64,000 nt of DNA from Polaromonas sp. (GCF_029945685.1 NZ_JAQSDA010000006.1:248001-312000); one strand, 5' to 3'. Shown: positions 1 through 9,134, counted from the first letter of the stretch. The notes: a model not told the origin generated them from the sequence alone. Program-made: numbers and translations.

Positions 1-639
1 GGCCAGCAGCCGGCGCTGACGCACCAGTTCCCGCACATCCTGCGCGTCGAGCTTCAGCTCGCGCTGTGTCACCCAGCGTACCAGCCCGCGCGCGGTCAGG
101 GTGGCCAGATCGAGTTCCATCCCCTCCCGGCCGCAAACCACGAACCTCACGTGGTCGGGCGCCGCGACCAACAGCCGGCTCAGGGTGAAAGCACTCTCGC
201 TGCCACGCGACACATGCACATCGTCGAAAAATAGCACCATGGGACGACGACGTTGGCCAAGGGCCTGCAACAACGCCAGCAAGCTGCTCTCGACCGCCGC
301 CGTCGCGTCGATGGCACCCATCGCGACGGGCTCCGACGGACCTCCGACTGCATTCAACAAAGAGCGCACAAAGAACACCTGGTCGCGCCAGGAAGCGTCG
401 AGGCCCACCCACAGGGGGTCGGCATCTTTGCAAGCGCGAAACCAACCTCCCATCAATGTCGTCTTGCCATAGCCGGCCGGCGCAACGATGGCCACGATCC
501 GATCACGCATGGACAAGGGCACAATCGCCCGCCGCGCAACCGTGGCCGTCGTCAGGTCAGGGGGAGCCCCCTCGACTACCGCCTGGGAGGACGACGCAGC
601 GAAATGGGGGCAGCGAAATGTCGCTTTGGGTTGGGTCAT
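1..639 (-). CDS. MalT-like LuxR-family ATP-dependent transcriptional regulator, N-terminal part (runs off window)
   Basis: The 213 visible codons from ATG 639 encode the NTPase head of a large LuxR/LAL (MalT-type) regulator. A P-loop APAGYGKTT lies at residues 53-61 and a Walker B-like MVLFFDD at 134-140, with the spacing usual for the STAND ATPase domain of this family. Full-length members are about 850-900 residues and end in a LuxR helix-turn-helix, so most of the protein, including the DNA-binding end, lies outside the window. The gene starts 37 bp after the DUF35 gene on the same strand, which suggests it ends the nitroreductase/thiolase-like/DUF35 operon and may regulate it in response to a small ligand or CoA ester. 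The fold is clear from the motifs; the ligand is unknown. Confidence 0.8.
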   Translation of the reverse strand, partial: MTQPKATFRCPHFAASSSQAVVEGAPPDLTTATVARRAIVPLSMRDRIVAIVAPAGYGKTTLMGGWFRACKDADPLWVGLDASWRDQVFFVRSLLNAVGGPSEPVAMGAIDATAAVESSLLALLQALGQRRRPMVLFFDDVHVSRGSESAFTLSRLLVAAPDHVRFVVCGREGMELDLATLTARGLVRWVTQRELKLDAQDVRELVRQRRLLA

Positions 640-676
640 GCCTTCAGACACTCAGAAGGCGCACGAAGACGCTGTT

Positions 677-1108
677 TCACGCTTGAAGTCCGGCCGCCCG
701 GAATCGCGGCAGCGCCACGCCACCGTCGACGGGCTCGCAAACCAGCTCGACAGCCATGTCGAAGGTGACCACCGAAGGGTCTGCGCCGACGAAGGCGCTG
801 ATCATCCGCGGACCTTCTTCGAGTTCGACCAGCAGCACGGCATAGGGCGTGTCCTGTTTGAAGGCCGGGCCGGGCGCCCGGTGCACCACGCTGAACGAAT
901 GCACCTTGGCGCGCCCGCTGGCGGCGCGGTGCTCAAGGCGCTCGCTGCCGCACTCGCGGCAGATCGCCTGCTGGTAGAACTGCACATGACCGCACGCAGG
1001 GCAGTGCTGCAACAGCAGCTTGCCCTCCTGAATGCCGTGCCAATAGGTTTGCGAATCCGCATCCGGCGTCGGCTGCGGCTTGATGTGGGCGTCCTTCGGG
1101 TTGATCAA
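677..1108 (-). CDS. DUF35 / OB-fold zinc-ribbon acyl-CoA-associated protein
   Basis: This 143-residue protein has a rubredoxin-like zinc ribbon (C36-x2-C39 and C50-x2-C53) followed by an OB-fold-like half rich in beta strands. That is the standard DUF35 architecture. DUF35 proteins form complexes with thiolase-fold enzymes, for example the DUF35 part of ChsH2 with the Ltp2 aldolase in steroid side-chain degradation. Its ATG overlaps the stop of the thiolase-like gene upstream in an ATGA, so the two are probably translated together and form a complex. The zinc ligands are seen directly. The role as obligate partner is inferred from the family and the overlap. Confidence 0.85.
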   Translation of the reverse strand: MINPKDAHIKPQPTPDADSQTYWHGIQEGKLLLQHCPACGHVQFYQQAICRECGSERLEHRAASGRAKVHSFSVVHRAPGPAFKQDTPYAVLLVELEEGPRMISAFVGADPSVVTFDMAVELVCEPVDGGVALPRFRAAGLQA

Positions 1109-2307
1109 AGCGTGGCCTCCGTTCCCAGGATGGTGGTGGCGTTGGTTGCAAAGCCGGCACCCAGGCTGTGCACGAGGCCGAGTTCAGCGCCCGCGACCTG
1201 GCGTTCACCGCAGCTTCCGCGCAGTTGGTTGACAACCTCGTAGAAATGAAACAAGGAACCCGGCATGCCCGAGTGCGCAAACGACAGCAGGCCACCATGG
1301 GTGTTGCAGGGAATCGCGCCGCCGTAGGTGATCTGCCCGTCCTCGATGAAGCGCCCACCCTCCCCCTTGGGGCAGAAGCCGAGGTCCTCCAGCATCATGA
1401 TCACCGTGCCGGTGAAGCAGTCATAGACCCCAGCCACATCGATGTCCTTCGGCCCGCAACCGGCCATGGCGTAGGCCTTGGCACTCGATTGCACGGCGCC
1501 GGTGGTGGTCAGCGAGGGCATCAGGAAAATGTGCTCGTGCGTGTAGCACTCGCCACCGCCCAGGATGTAGATGGGCTTGGCAATTCCCAGCGCCTTGGCG
1601 CGCTCGGCCGAGGTGACGATGAAGGCTGCTGCGCCGTCGGAGATGAGCGAGCAGTCGAGCTTGTGGTAGGGCGTTGTCACCCAGCCAGAGTTCAGCACGT
1701 CGTCGACCGTGAGTGGCCCGGTCATCTGCGCGCCTGGCGTACGCCGCGCATGGTCACGGTGAATCACCGCCACCTTGGCGAACTGCTCGGAGGTGGTGCC
1801 AAACTCTTTCATGTGCCGATGCGCGGTCATGGCGAAGGTGTTGGCCACGGGAATGCCGAAGGGCATTTCGTATTGCTGGTCACGGCTTTCGGTCATCGAG
1901 CGCAAGGCAAGGTCGGGCGACAAGCCGGTGAGCAAGCTGTCGCCACCCACCACCAGCACGGTCTCGGCCAGGCCGCCGGCAATGGCGGCGGCGGCGATGT
2001 TGAACATGGTTGCTGCCGTGGCGCCCGAGACCTGCAGCGTGTTGGAGAACGTCGGCTGGATGCCGAGGTACTCGCTGAAGGCCACGCTGAAGCGGTGGAA
2101 CGGCGAGGCAAAGGCGGAGCTTGACAATACGCCATCGACCTCGTGCTTGCCGATGCCGGCGTCGGCCAGCGCCTTGCCTGCCGCGTCTGCGGCCAGCGCG
2201 AGCGCGCTCTTGCCCGGCACGCGGCCAACCGCGGAAATTCCGGCACCGATGATCGCGGTCTTGCCTCGTAGCGAGTGCGTTGAGGAAATGGATTTGATGC
2301 TCACCAT
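1105..2307 (-). CDS. Thiolase-fold lipid-transfer-type protein, probable retro-aldolase (Ltp2-like)
   Basis: This 400-residue protein has the full thiolase fold but altered catalytic positions. Where thiolases carry the nucleophilic cysteine the sequence reads LQVSGAT (residues 91-97), with Ser94 in place of Cys. The usual HDCF/NEAFA position reads YDCF (295-298). The GHP histidine survives as H345 in an AHSG context, and the C-terminal CxG cysteine is missing. Loss of both cysteines with a tyrosine at the HDCF position is what is expected of Ltp2-type aldolases, which cleave beta-hydroxyacyl-CoA by a retro-aldol reaction and need a DUF35 partner. The DUF35 gene follows directly with an ATGA overlap. 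The alternative is an inactive or differently specialised SCP-x thiolase. The fold is certain; the reaction is inferred. Confidence 0.8.
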   Translation of the reverse strand: MVSIKSISSTHSLRGKTAIIGAGISAVGRVPGKSALALAADAAGKALADAGIGKHEVDGVLSSSAFASPFHRFSVAFSEYLGIQPTFSNTLQVSGATAATMFNIAAAAIAGGLAETVLVVGGDSLLTGLSPDLALRSMTESRDQQYEMPFGIPVANTFAMTAHRHMKEFGTTSEQFAKVAVIHRDHARRTPGAQMTGPLTVDDVLNSGWVTTPYHKLDCSLISDGAAAFIVTSAERAKALGIAKPIYILGGGECYTHEHIFLMPSLTTTGAVQSSAKAYAMAGCGPKDIDVAGVYDCFTGTVIMMLEDLGFCPKGEGGRFIEDGQITYGGAIPCNTHGGLLSFAHSGMPGSLFHFYEVVNQLRGSCGERQVAGAELGLVHSLGAGFATNATTILGTEATL

Positions 2308-2319
2308 GAGAGTCCTCGT

Positions 2320-3003
2320 TCAACGTGCGGTGTCGAAACCATGGAAGCTGGCGAACGTCTCCACCTCCCCGCGTTCAGTGATGAAGGCATTCTCCGGCGC
2401 CGACAGGTCTTCGTGACCCAGGGCAATGCCGCAGGCGAGGATTTCGTGGTCACCCATCGGCAACTGGGCGCGCGCCACCTTGTGGAACCAGGCAAACGCG
2501 GCCTGCGCGCAGGTGTGCAAACCCTGCGCGCGCGCGGCCACCATGATGTTCTGGATGAACATGCCCAGGTCCATGAAGCTGCCGGTGTTCAGGCGCCGGT
2601 CGAGTGTGACGAGCAGCCCCACCGGCGCGTCGAAGAACGTGTAGTTGCGCAGCATCTGATGCTCGCGCGCCGCCACATCATCGCGGGCTATGCCCAGGGT
2701 GGCATACAGACCGAAGCCGCAGCGACGCCGGCGCTCCAGATAGGGCTCGACCCAGGTGGTGGGGTAATACGCGTACTCGGGCTGGTGGCGGTCAGGCTCG
2801 TGCGTGGCCGCATCGATGAATGCCTCGCACAGACGCTGCCGGGACTCGCCCGCCACCGCATACACCTTCCACGGCTGCACGTTGTTGCCACTCGGGGCCC
2901 GCGCCGCCACGCGCAGAATATGGTGCACGACCGAAGTGGGAACGGATGTGGGTAAAAACCGTCTGACCGATTTTCGGCTGCGAATCGCTTCATCAACATG
3001 CAC
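2320..3003 (-). CDS. Nitroreductase-family FMN-dependent oxidoreductase
   Basis: This 227-residue protein has the normal nitroreductase length. The FMN-phosphate-binding start RSRKSVRRF is at residues 8-16, the APSGNNVQPW loop at 36-45, and the conserved helix after GSFMDLGMF (141-149) is present. Members use NAD(P)H and FMN to reduce nitro groups, quinones or conjugated enones. It is the first gene of the leftward operon, 12 bp ahead of the thiolase-like gene, so it may reduce an enone or enoyl intermediate of that pathway rather than a nitroaromatic. The 92-bp gap to the divergent acyl-CoA synthetase gene should hold its promoter, but no convincing -35/-10 pair was recognised there. Confidence 0.85.
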   Translation of the reverse strand: MHVDEAIRSRKSVRRFLPTSVPTSVVHHILRVAARAPSGNNVQPWKVYAVAGESRQRLCEAFIDAATHEPDRHQPEYAYYPTTWVEPYLERRRRCGFGLYATLGIARDDVAAREHQMLRNYTFFDAPVGLLVTLDRRLNTGSFMDLGMFIQNIMVAARAQGLHTCAQAAFAWFHKVARAQLPMGDHEILACGIALGHEDLSAPENAFITERGEVETFASFHGFDTAR

Positions 3004-3095
3004 GGATGGACCGCCTTTCTAACTGCGTAGAGTTACAACGACGCGCGGAGACTGCACCGCTGGACTCCAACACGACGTTCGGATAGGATTGCGGC

Positions 3096-5063
3096 ATGAA
3101 TTCTACCAAACAACCGTTTGACTGGGTGCCCACCCAGGAACTGATTGCGCAATCAAACCTCACGGCATTCCTGCACAAAGTCAGCGAGTCCAACTTCGAG
3201 AGCTTGGGCGCTCGTGCCGATGCCGACCCGGCCTGGCTGATGCAGGAAGTCTTCGAGTTCTGCGACTTCCGCTTTTACCAGCCCTACACGCAGATGCTCG
3301 ACACCTCGCGCGGCATCGAGTGGGCACGCTGGTGCGTCGGCGGCACCACCAACATCGTGCTCAACTGCCTGGACCGGCACCGCGGCACGCCGGTCTGGGA
3401 GCAACCCTTTCTGGTGTGGGAGGGCGAAGACCCCAAAAACCGCAAGACCCTGAGCTACCGCGAGTTCGATGCCGAGGTCTGCCGCCTGGCGGCGGCGTTG
3501 CAGTCGCTGGGCATCGGTCGTGGCGATCGGGTCGGCCTGTACCTGCCCAACCTGCCGGAGACCTTTGTCGCCTTCTTTGCCGTACTGAAAATTGGCGCCG
3601 TGTTGATGCCCTTGTTTTCGGGCTTCGGGCCGCAGCCCATCGTCGCCCGCCTGAACGACGGCGAAGCCAAGGCGGTGCTGACGGTGGACGGCACCTGGCG
3701 GCGCGGCACCCCCGGCGTCATGAAGTCGGTGCTTGACGAAGCCCTGCGCGAGGTACCCAGCGTGCAGCACGTGGTGGTGTTGCGCCATCTGGGTGAAGCG
3801 TCCCCATGCCCGATGACACCGGGACGCGACCACGACTGGGCCAGCCTGGTCGCCGGCCATCCCCACGACATGCCGACCGCCGAGATGGAGGCCGACGCGC
3901 CCGCCGTGCTGCTCTACACCTCGGGCACCACCGGCAAGCCCAAGGGCTGTGTCTGGACCCATGTCGGCTTCCTGGGCTCGATGGTCACGCGCGACATGCA
4001 CATCTGCGCTGATTTCAAACCGAATGATCGCTTCTTCTTCATGAGCGACATGGGCTGGATGGTGGGTGCCATGTGCGCCTGCATTCCGAGCTATTTCGGT
4101 GGCAGTCTGCTGGTGGCCGAGGGCACGCCCGACTTTCCCGACACGGGCCGCTTCTGGCGCCTGGTGCAGGACCACAAAGTCACCTATCTCGGTGTCGCGC
4201 CCACGCTGATCCGCAGCCTGATGCGCTACGGCTCCGAGGAAGTCGAGCGCTACGACCTGTCCGCACTGCGCATCACCTGTTCCGGCGGCGAGGCCTGGAC
4301 CGAGGCGCCCTGGCGCTGGTTCTTCAAGCACATCTGTAAAGAGAAATTGCCGTTCCTGAACATCGTCGGCGGCACCGAGGTGGGCGGCTGCAATTTCACC
4401 GGCACCCTGCGCCATCCCTTGCGGCCAGGCTCGTTCGGCGCGCGCGGGCTTGGCGCCGGGGTCGACATCGTCGATGAAAGCGGCCAGCCGGTCGGCGCGG
4501 GCCAGGTCGGCGAGCTGGTGCTGCGCAACCCCAACATCGGCTTCACCAAAAGCCTGTGGCGCGACGACGAACGCTACCTCGACAGCTACTGGCGCACCCT
4601 GCCCGGCGTCTGGGTGCATGGCGACTTCGCGATGCGCGACGAGGACGGCCTTTTCTACATCCTCGGGCGCAGCGACGACACGATCAAGGTCTCGGGCAAG
4701 CGCACCGGCCCGTCGGAGATCGAAACCCTGCTCACCGGCACCGGCAAGGTGTCGGAGGCGGCCGTGATCGGCGTGCCCGACGAGATCAAGGGATCGGCCA
4801 TCATCTGCGTTTGCGTGCCCATGCCCGGCGTGGCGGCGGACGCAGCGCTGCAGGCCGAACTGTCGCAGGCGGTCGTCCATGGCATGGGCGCCTCCTACCG
4901 CCCCAGGCAGGTGCTGCTGGTCAGCGACCTGCCCAAGACGCGCAACATGAAAATCATGCGCCGCGTCGTGCGGGCCGTGTACCGGGGCGACAGTCCGGGC
5001 GACTTGTCGTCGCTGGTCAACCCGGAAACGGTGGCCGAGCTGCAGGGCAAGCTGGCGAGGTGA
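3096..5063 (+). CDS. Acetyl-CoA-synthetase-like acyl-CoA synthetase (AMP-forming)
   Basis: This 655-residue enzyme has an N-terminal ACS-type extension and then the ANL adenylation domain. The P-loop LYTSGTTGKPKG is at 273-284, and the C-terminal lysine lies in NMKIMRR (K619), matching the regulatory/catalytic lysine motif GKIMRR of acetyl-CoA synthetase. It should activate a short-chain or substituted carboxylic acid with ATP and CoA through an acyl-AMP. Its length and N-terminal domain fit the acetyl-/acetoacetyl-CoA synthetase branch better than the FadD branch. It stands alone on the plus strand, divergent from the nitroreductase operon and convergent with the following LysR gene. The acid is not predictable from sequence alone. 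Confidence 0.85.
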   Translation: MNSTKQPFDWVPTQELIAQSNLTAFLHKVSESNFESLGARADADPAWLMQEVFEFCDFRFYQPYTQMLDTSRGIEWARWCVGGTTNIVLNCLDRHRGTPVWEQPFLVWEGEDPKNRKTLSYREFDAEVCRLAAALQSLGIGRGDRVGLYLPNLPETFVAFFAVLKIGAVLMPLFSGFGPQPIVARLNDGEAKAVLTVDGTWRRGTPGVMKSVLDEALREVPSVQHVVVLRHLGEASPCPMTPGRDHDWASLVAGHPHDMPTAEMEADAPAVLLYTSGTTGKPKGCVWTHVGFLGSMVTRDMHICADFKPNDRFFFMSDMGWMVGAMCACIPSYFGGSLLVAEGTPDFPDTGRFWRLVQDHKVTYLGVAPTLIRSLMRYGSEEVERYDLSALRITCSGGEAWTEAPWRWFFKHICKEKLPFLNIVGGTEVGGCNFTGTLRHPLRPGSFGARGLGAGVDIVDESGQPVGAGQVGELVLRNPNIGFTKSLWRDDERYLDSYWRTLPGVWVHGDFAMRDEDGLFYILGRSDDTIKVSGKRTGPSEIETLLTGTGKVSEAAVIGVPDEIKGSAIICVCVPMPGVAADAALQAELSQAVVHGMGASYRPRQVLLVSDLPKTRNMKIMRRVVRAVYRGDSPGDLSSLVNPETVAELQGKLAR

Positions 5064-5196
5064 CGTGGGGCAGCTTGCTTTCCCAGTGATTTGGCACGTC
5101 GGCAGAATTTACTACGACCGTGGTCCAGAGCCAGCAGCAGTGGCGCGACATCGTGAAGCGTGTGCCGCCGATCGGGGTGCAGTGATCAAGGCGCCA

Positions 5197-6135
5197 CTAC
5201 GGCGGTGCTATGGGGGGTGTGATCGCAGGCTTGCCGGGTTCGCCCGTCTGCCTGAGTTCTGTTAGCAGTTCGCGGAAGCGTACGGCCGCAGGTAGCTCGG
5301 TTTTGGGATGCGTTGCCACGGCAAGGGCGACGTTAAGCTGCTCGGATGCACCCGACAATTCACGGAAAACGACTCCCCTTGATGCCTGCGCCTGACTTGC
5401 GGAGGGCACAAGGGCCACGCCCATGCCGCTTTCCACCAGGCTCACGATGGTCTGCACCTGCACAGCCTCCTGCGCCACGTTGGGCGTAAAGCCTGCCGCC
5501 TGGCAAACGCTGATCACCTGCCCACGCAGGTTCAATGCCGACACCGACGAGTACATGATGAAGGGCTCGTGTGCCAGGTCCATGAGCTTGAGTCGTTTGC
5601 GGCTTGCCAGCGGGCTGCCGGTCGGCAATACAGCCACCAGCCGGTCGTATTCGACCGGCTGCAAGCAGGCCGTGGTGGCTTCGATAACCGGGTAACGCAC
5701 AAAGCCAAGATCGAGTTCGCCCTGTTCGATCTCGCGCAGGATCTGGGTGGTCGAGCATTCGCGAAGGTCAAGCTCGACGAGAGGATAGCGTTCCCGAAAC
5801 TGCGGCAGCGCGCGCGGAAACAGCGTGTAGGTGGCCGAGCCGACAAAGGCGATGCGGAGTTTGCCGCCGATGCCACCGGAGGCATCGGCGGCGGACTTGC
5901 GCAGCTGGTCCGAATGGAAGGCAATCAGTTTTGCGTGGGCGAGGATGGCCTCGCCAGTAGCAGTCAGCCGAAGCCCGCGGCGCTCGCGCAGGAACAGCGG
6001 GCTGCCAAGGTCATCCTCGAGACGTTTGATCGAGACGGACAACGGCGGCTGAGCCATGTGCAGATGCTCGGCTGCTTTGCGGAAATTGAGCGCCTCGGCC
6101 ACAGCGATGAACTGGTTGATCTGGCGAAGATTCAT
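5197..6135 (-). CDS. LysR-family transcriptional regulator
   Basis: This 312-residue LysR protein has an N-terminal winged helix-turn-helix (about residues 2-60; LRQINQF, then AAEHLHMAQPPLS) followed by a periplasmic-binding-protein-like effector domain. The C-terminus carries an extra proline-rich tail of about 15 residues. It is divergent from the acyl-CoA dehydrogenase/CaiB pair at 6243-8613 with 107 bp between start codons, the classical arrangement for control of the neighbouring operon and of itself. The effector is probably an acid or CoA-ester intermediate of that module. It resembles the second LysR at 9135-10022, which is arranged in the same way. Confidence 0.9.
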   Translation of the reverse strand: MNLRQINQFIAVAEALNFRKAAEHLHMAQPPLSVSIKRLEDDLGSPLFLRERRGLRLTATGEAILAHAKLIAFHSDQLRKSAADASGGIGGKLRIAFVGSATYTLFPRALPQFRERYPLVELDLRECSTTQILREIEQGELDLGFVRYPVIEATTACLQPVEYDRLVAVLPTGSPLASRKRLKLMDLAHEPFIMYSSVSALNLRGQVISVCQAAGFTPNVAQEAVQVQTIVSLVESGMGVALVPSASQAQASRGVVFRELSGASEQLNVALAVATHPKTELPAAVRFRELLTELRQTGEPGKPAITPPIAPP

Positions 6136-6169
6136 AACAAAAGAGTATCACTAGACGGAAAATTAAGTA

Positions 6170-6199
6170 TTGGACTGGTATGGCTAGCTTGCCTACAGT
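6170..6199 (+). promoter_or_regulatory. Candidate sigma-70 promoter of the acyl-CoA dehydrogenase/CaiB operon
   Basis: TTGGAC at 6170-6175 and TACAGT at 6194-6199 are separated by 18 bp in the AT-richer gap between the divergent LysR and acyl-CoA dehydrogenase genes. The -35 matches four of six consensus bases and the -10 four of six. The -10 lies about 44 bp before the start codon at 6243. Confidence 0.4.
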
Positions 6200-6242
6200 C
6201 TAGCCCATCGACAACCATCGCCACAACACTGGAGCAATTGAA

Positions 6243-7394
6243 ATGACAGAGCGCGAAGAAACCCTTGAAATGCTTGTAGACGCCGTGCGGCGCTTTGCCC
6301 GTGAGGTGCTGCTGCCAGCGGAAACCATCGTCGAAGAAACCAACGAGATCCCCGAGCACGTCGTGCGCGGCCTGAAAGACCTGGGCCTGTTTGGCATGAC
6401 CGTGCCCGAAGAATACGGCGGCCTGGGTCTCAGCATGTACGAGGAAGCGCGTCTGGTTTTCGAGGTTTGCTACGCGCAGCCGGCTTTCCGCTCCTACTTC
6501 GGCACCACCAATGGCGTGGGCACGCTGGGTATCATCAATTACGGCACCGAAGAGCAGAAGCGCAATTACCTGCCCAAGCTGGCTTCGGGCGAGATGATGG
6601 CTTCCTTTGCGCTGACCGAGCCGGACTCTGGCTCCGATGCCGCTTCGCTCTCGACCAAGGCGGTGCGTGATGGTGACTTATACGTCATCAACGGCACCAA
6701 GCGCTATATCACCAACGCCATCCACGCAGGTGTGTTCACCGTTTTTGCCCGGACTGCGCCCAAGGAGGCGGGTTCTAACGGCATCTCGGCCTTCTTGGTC
6801 GATCGCAACACGCTCGGCCTGACCGTGGCCAAGCCGTACAGGAAGATGGGCTTTGCCGGCTCGCACGAGTCCGATGTGATTTTCGAAGACGTGCGTGTTC
6901 CGGTGAGCGCCATGCTCGGCGCCGAAGGCACGGGCTTCAAGAACGCAATGAAGTCGCTGGACCATGCGCGCCTGCACATGGCTGCTGTGGCCACCGGCCT
7001 GTGCCAGCGCCTGCTGGACGAAGGCGTTCGCTATGCGTCCCAGCGCAAGCAGTTCGGCAAGCCGATCGCCAGTTTCCAGCTGATCCAGGCCATGTTGGCC
7101 GACAGTCAGGCCGAAACCTACGCCGCCCGCGCCATGGTCGAGCGGGCTGCCCGCGACAAGGACGCCGGCAAGTCCTGCACCAAAGAAGCCGCCTGCTGCA
7201 AGTATTTTGCGACTGAGGCCGCGGGCCGCATCGCCGACCGCATGCTGCAGATCCACGGCGGCGCCGGCTACATCAAGGAATACGCAATCGAGCGCCTGTA
7301 CCGCGACGTGCGCCTGCTGCGCATCTACGAAGGCACGAGCCAGGTCATGCAGCTCATCACGGCGCGCGAACTGTTGCGCGAACACGGCGCATGA
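6243..7394 (+). CDS. Acyl-CoA dehydrogenase (MCAD/SCAD-type catalytic Glu)
   Basis: This 383-residue protein is a standard-length FAD-dependent acyl-CoA dehydrogenase. It shows the FAD/substrate motif FALTEPDSGSDA, the RKQFGKPI motif and the C-terminal IYEGTSQ, in which E363 is the expected catalytic base of short/medium-chain enzymes. It should oxidise an acyl-CoA to a trans-2-enoyl-CoA and pass electrons to ETF. A GGAG ribosome site precedes the ATG. The CaiB gene starts 16 bp after its stop, so the two form an operon under the divergent LysR: CoA transfer onto an acid, then alpha,beta-desaturation. The substrate is unknown; a dicarboxylic or branched acid such as a glutaryl- or succinyl-type compound would fit. 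Confidence 0.9.
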   Translation: MTEREETLEMLVDAVRRFAREVLLPAETIVEETNEIPEHVVRGLKDLGLFGMTVPEEYGGLGLSMYEEARLVFEVCYAQPAFRSYFGTTNGVGTLGIINYGTEEQKRNYLPKLASGEMMASFALTEPDSGSDAASLSTKAVRDGDLYVINGTKRYITNAIHAGVFTVFARTAPKEAGSNGISAFLVDRNTLGLTVAKPYRKMGFAGSHESDVIFEDVRVPVSAMLGAEGTGFKNAMKSLDHARLHMAAVATGLCQRLLDEGVRYASQRKQFGKPIASFQLIQAMLADSQAETYAARAMVERAARDKDAGKSCTKEAACCKYFATEAAGRIADRMLQIHGGAGYIKEYAIERLYRDVRLLRIYEGTSQVMQLITARELLREHGA

Positions 7395-7410
7395 TGCCTG
7401 GAGAAATGAA

Positions 7411-8613
7411 GTGAGCGGCCCCCTGAGCGGAATCCGGGTGCTGGACCTGACCAGTGTTGTCATGGGGCCGTATGCGAGCTCGGTGCTGGCCGACTATGGT
7501 GCGGACGTCATCAAGATCGAGCCACCCGCTGGCGACGTCATGCGCAAATCCGGGCCCATGCGCAACCCGGACATGGGGCACTTCTTTCTCTCAATTAACC
7601 GCAACAAGCGCTCTGTCGTGCTGGACCTCAAGCAGCCTGCGGCCTTGGCCGTGCTGCTGCGCATGATCAAGGATGCGGACGTGCTGGTCTATAACATCCG
7701 GCCTCAGGCCATGGATCGGCTTGGCCTGGGTTATGAAGCGCTGCATGCCATCAACCCGAAGCTGATTTATGCTGGGGCCTATGGCTTCAGCCAGAAGGGC
7801 GCGTATGCGGCCAAGCCGGCGTATGACGACCTGATCCAAGGCATGGTCGGTATTCCCTGGCTGTCGCAGGAAGCCGGCGCCGACAAACCGCGCTACGCGC
7901 CCATGGTGCTGGTGGACCGCATGGCCGGCCTGCAGTTGTGTACGGCAGTGACGAGCGCACTCGTCTACCGTGGGCGCACCGGCAGGGGCCAGCGCGTGGA
8001 TGTCCCGATGTTCGAAGGCATGCTGTCTGTCGTGCTGGGCGAGCATCTGGCTGGCCATCAGTTCATTCCGCCCGCGGGACCCACAGGCTACCAGCGCAGC
8101 CTAGCGCATGACCGCCGTCCCTACCAAACCAGCGATGGCTACATTTGCACGCTGGTCTACAACGACAAGCACTGGCGCAGCTTCTTCGACGCCATCGGAA
8201 AGCCCGAAGTTTTCAGAGACGACGGGCGCTTCCAGAGCCAGAACCAGCGGCTGGTCAACATCGACTACGTCTACGGGTACCTCAGCGAAATCATCAAGAC
8301 GCGCAGCACGGCCGACTGGCTGGCACTATTCGAGAAAGCCGACCTGCCTGCGGCACGCATGTACAGCATTGATGACATCCTCGTCGATGAGCACGTGACG
8401 TCCACCGGCTTCATCCGCAAGATCACGCATCCGACACAAGGCGAGCTTTACACTACGGCCATTCCCACCGAATGGTCGGAGTCGGAGCCTGAGAACCGTT
8501 ACCACGCGCCTGAACTGGGCGAGAACACGCGCGATGTGCTGACTGAGTTCGGGTATACCGAAGAAGAGGTGATGCAGCTGCAGGCCAGCGGTGCGGTAGT
8601 TTGCCGCGCTTGA
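7411..8613 (+). CDS. CaiB/BaiF (class III) CoA-transferase, GTG start
   Basis: This 400-residue class III CoA-transferase has the N-terminal Rossmann motif IRVLDLTSVVMGPYA and the catalytic aspartate D169 in VDRMAGL, the same number as the catalytic Asp of formyl-CoA transferase. It moves CoA between a donor thioester and a free acid through an aspartyl anhydride. The GTG at 7411 is preferred because GGAG lies 7 bp upstream and the alignment to the family begins there. The same frame is open further upstream inside the dehydrogenase gene, but that part has no CaiB character. It probably loads CoA onto the substrate of the preceding dehydrogenase. Confidence 0.85.
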   Translation: MSGPLSGIRVLDLTSVVMGPYASSVLADYGADVIKIEPPAGDVMRKSGPMRNPDMGHFFLSINRNKRSVVLDLKQPAALAVLLRMIKDADVLVYNIRPQAMDRLGLGYEALHAINPKLIYAGAYGFSQKGAYAAKPAYDDLIQGMVGIPWLSQEAGADKPRYAPMVLVDRMAGLQLCTAVTSALVYRGRTGRGQRVDVPMFEGMLSVVLGEHLAGHQFIPPAGPTGYQRSLAHDRRPYQTSDGYICTLVYNDKHWRSFFDAIGKPEVFRDDGRFQSQNQRLVNIDYVYGYLSEIIKTRSTADWLALFEKADLPAARMYSIDDILVDEHVTSTGFIRKITHPTQGELYTTAIPTEWSESEPENRYHAPELGENTRDVLTEFGYTEEEVMQLQASGAVVCRA

Positions 8614-9134
8614 GGCCACGCTTGGTGCTAACCCGATACCTATGGCCGAAGTGTGTCGCGGCGCGTGGCTATGTGCCAAAAAGCCGCGCATTGTTCTGAC
8701 GCTGACTGTGGAATCGAGCCCAGTTTTGGGTAAAAAGATAAAAGGCAAGGACTCATTTTGGAGCCAGCAGAACCTGAACCAGAAGACCCCTCTCCTCGAA
8801 GAGCGCAAGGACGTGCAGCCCGGCGCATTATCAGGAGCGGGGAGAAGCACTCTGCTAGGGATCAAGAATCTGATCTTGCTCGATAAGCGCACCGAAGGGG
8901 TCCACTCTAAGAGGCGTGAGTCCCTGCCGCGCAATATCTGCTGAAGATGAAAACCCAGAGCGCGGCTATATCGCTGGTCGAGTAACCGCTGGCTATTGTG
9001 CTTGAAATTTTGCAGCACGTAATGTCATCGGCATCGACACCATCATGTGCGAAGACTCGTTTCAAGCACTGGGCGAAAGCGCGCAGGCACACAAAAAGTA
9101 GCTGGGGGTCCAACGCGAAAAAACAAGTCTGCGT
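8614..9134. other. 521-bp intergenic stretch, no recognised gene (possible relic)
   Basis: This gap between the CaiB stop and the convergent LysR stop is less GC-rich than its neighbours. Frames of 100 codons on plus (8642-8944) and a long one on minus running out of the CaiB gene are open, but neither has a ribosome site, a recognisable domain or the codon bias of the flanking genes. No hairpin with a T-run was found. It could be decayed mobile-element or gene sequence. Confidence 0.5.

Noticed and set aside
3153..4880. 575-codon open frame on the minus strand
   Set aside because: Antisense to the acetyl-CoA-synthetase-like gene with intact catalytic motifs; no family resemblance.
5064..5196. 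66-codon frame after the acetyl-CoA-synthetase-like gene
   Set aside because: No ribosome site or family resemblance, and it runs into the convergent LysR gene; no terminator hairpin was found here either.
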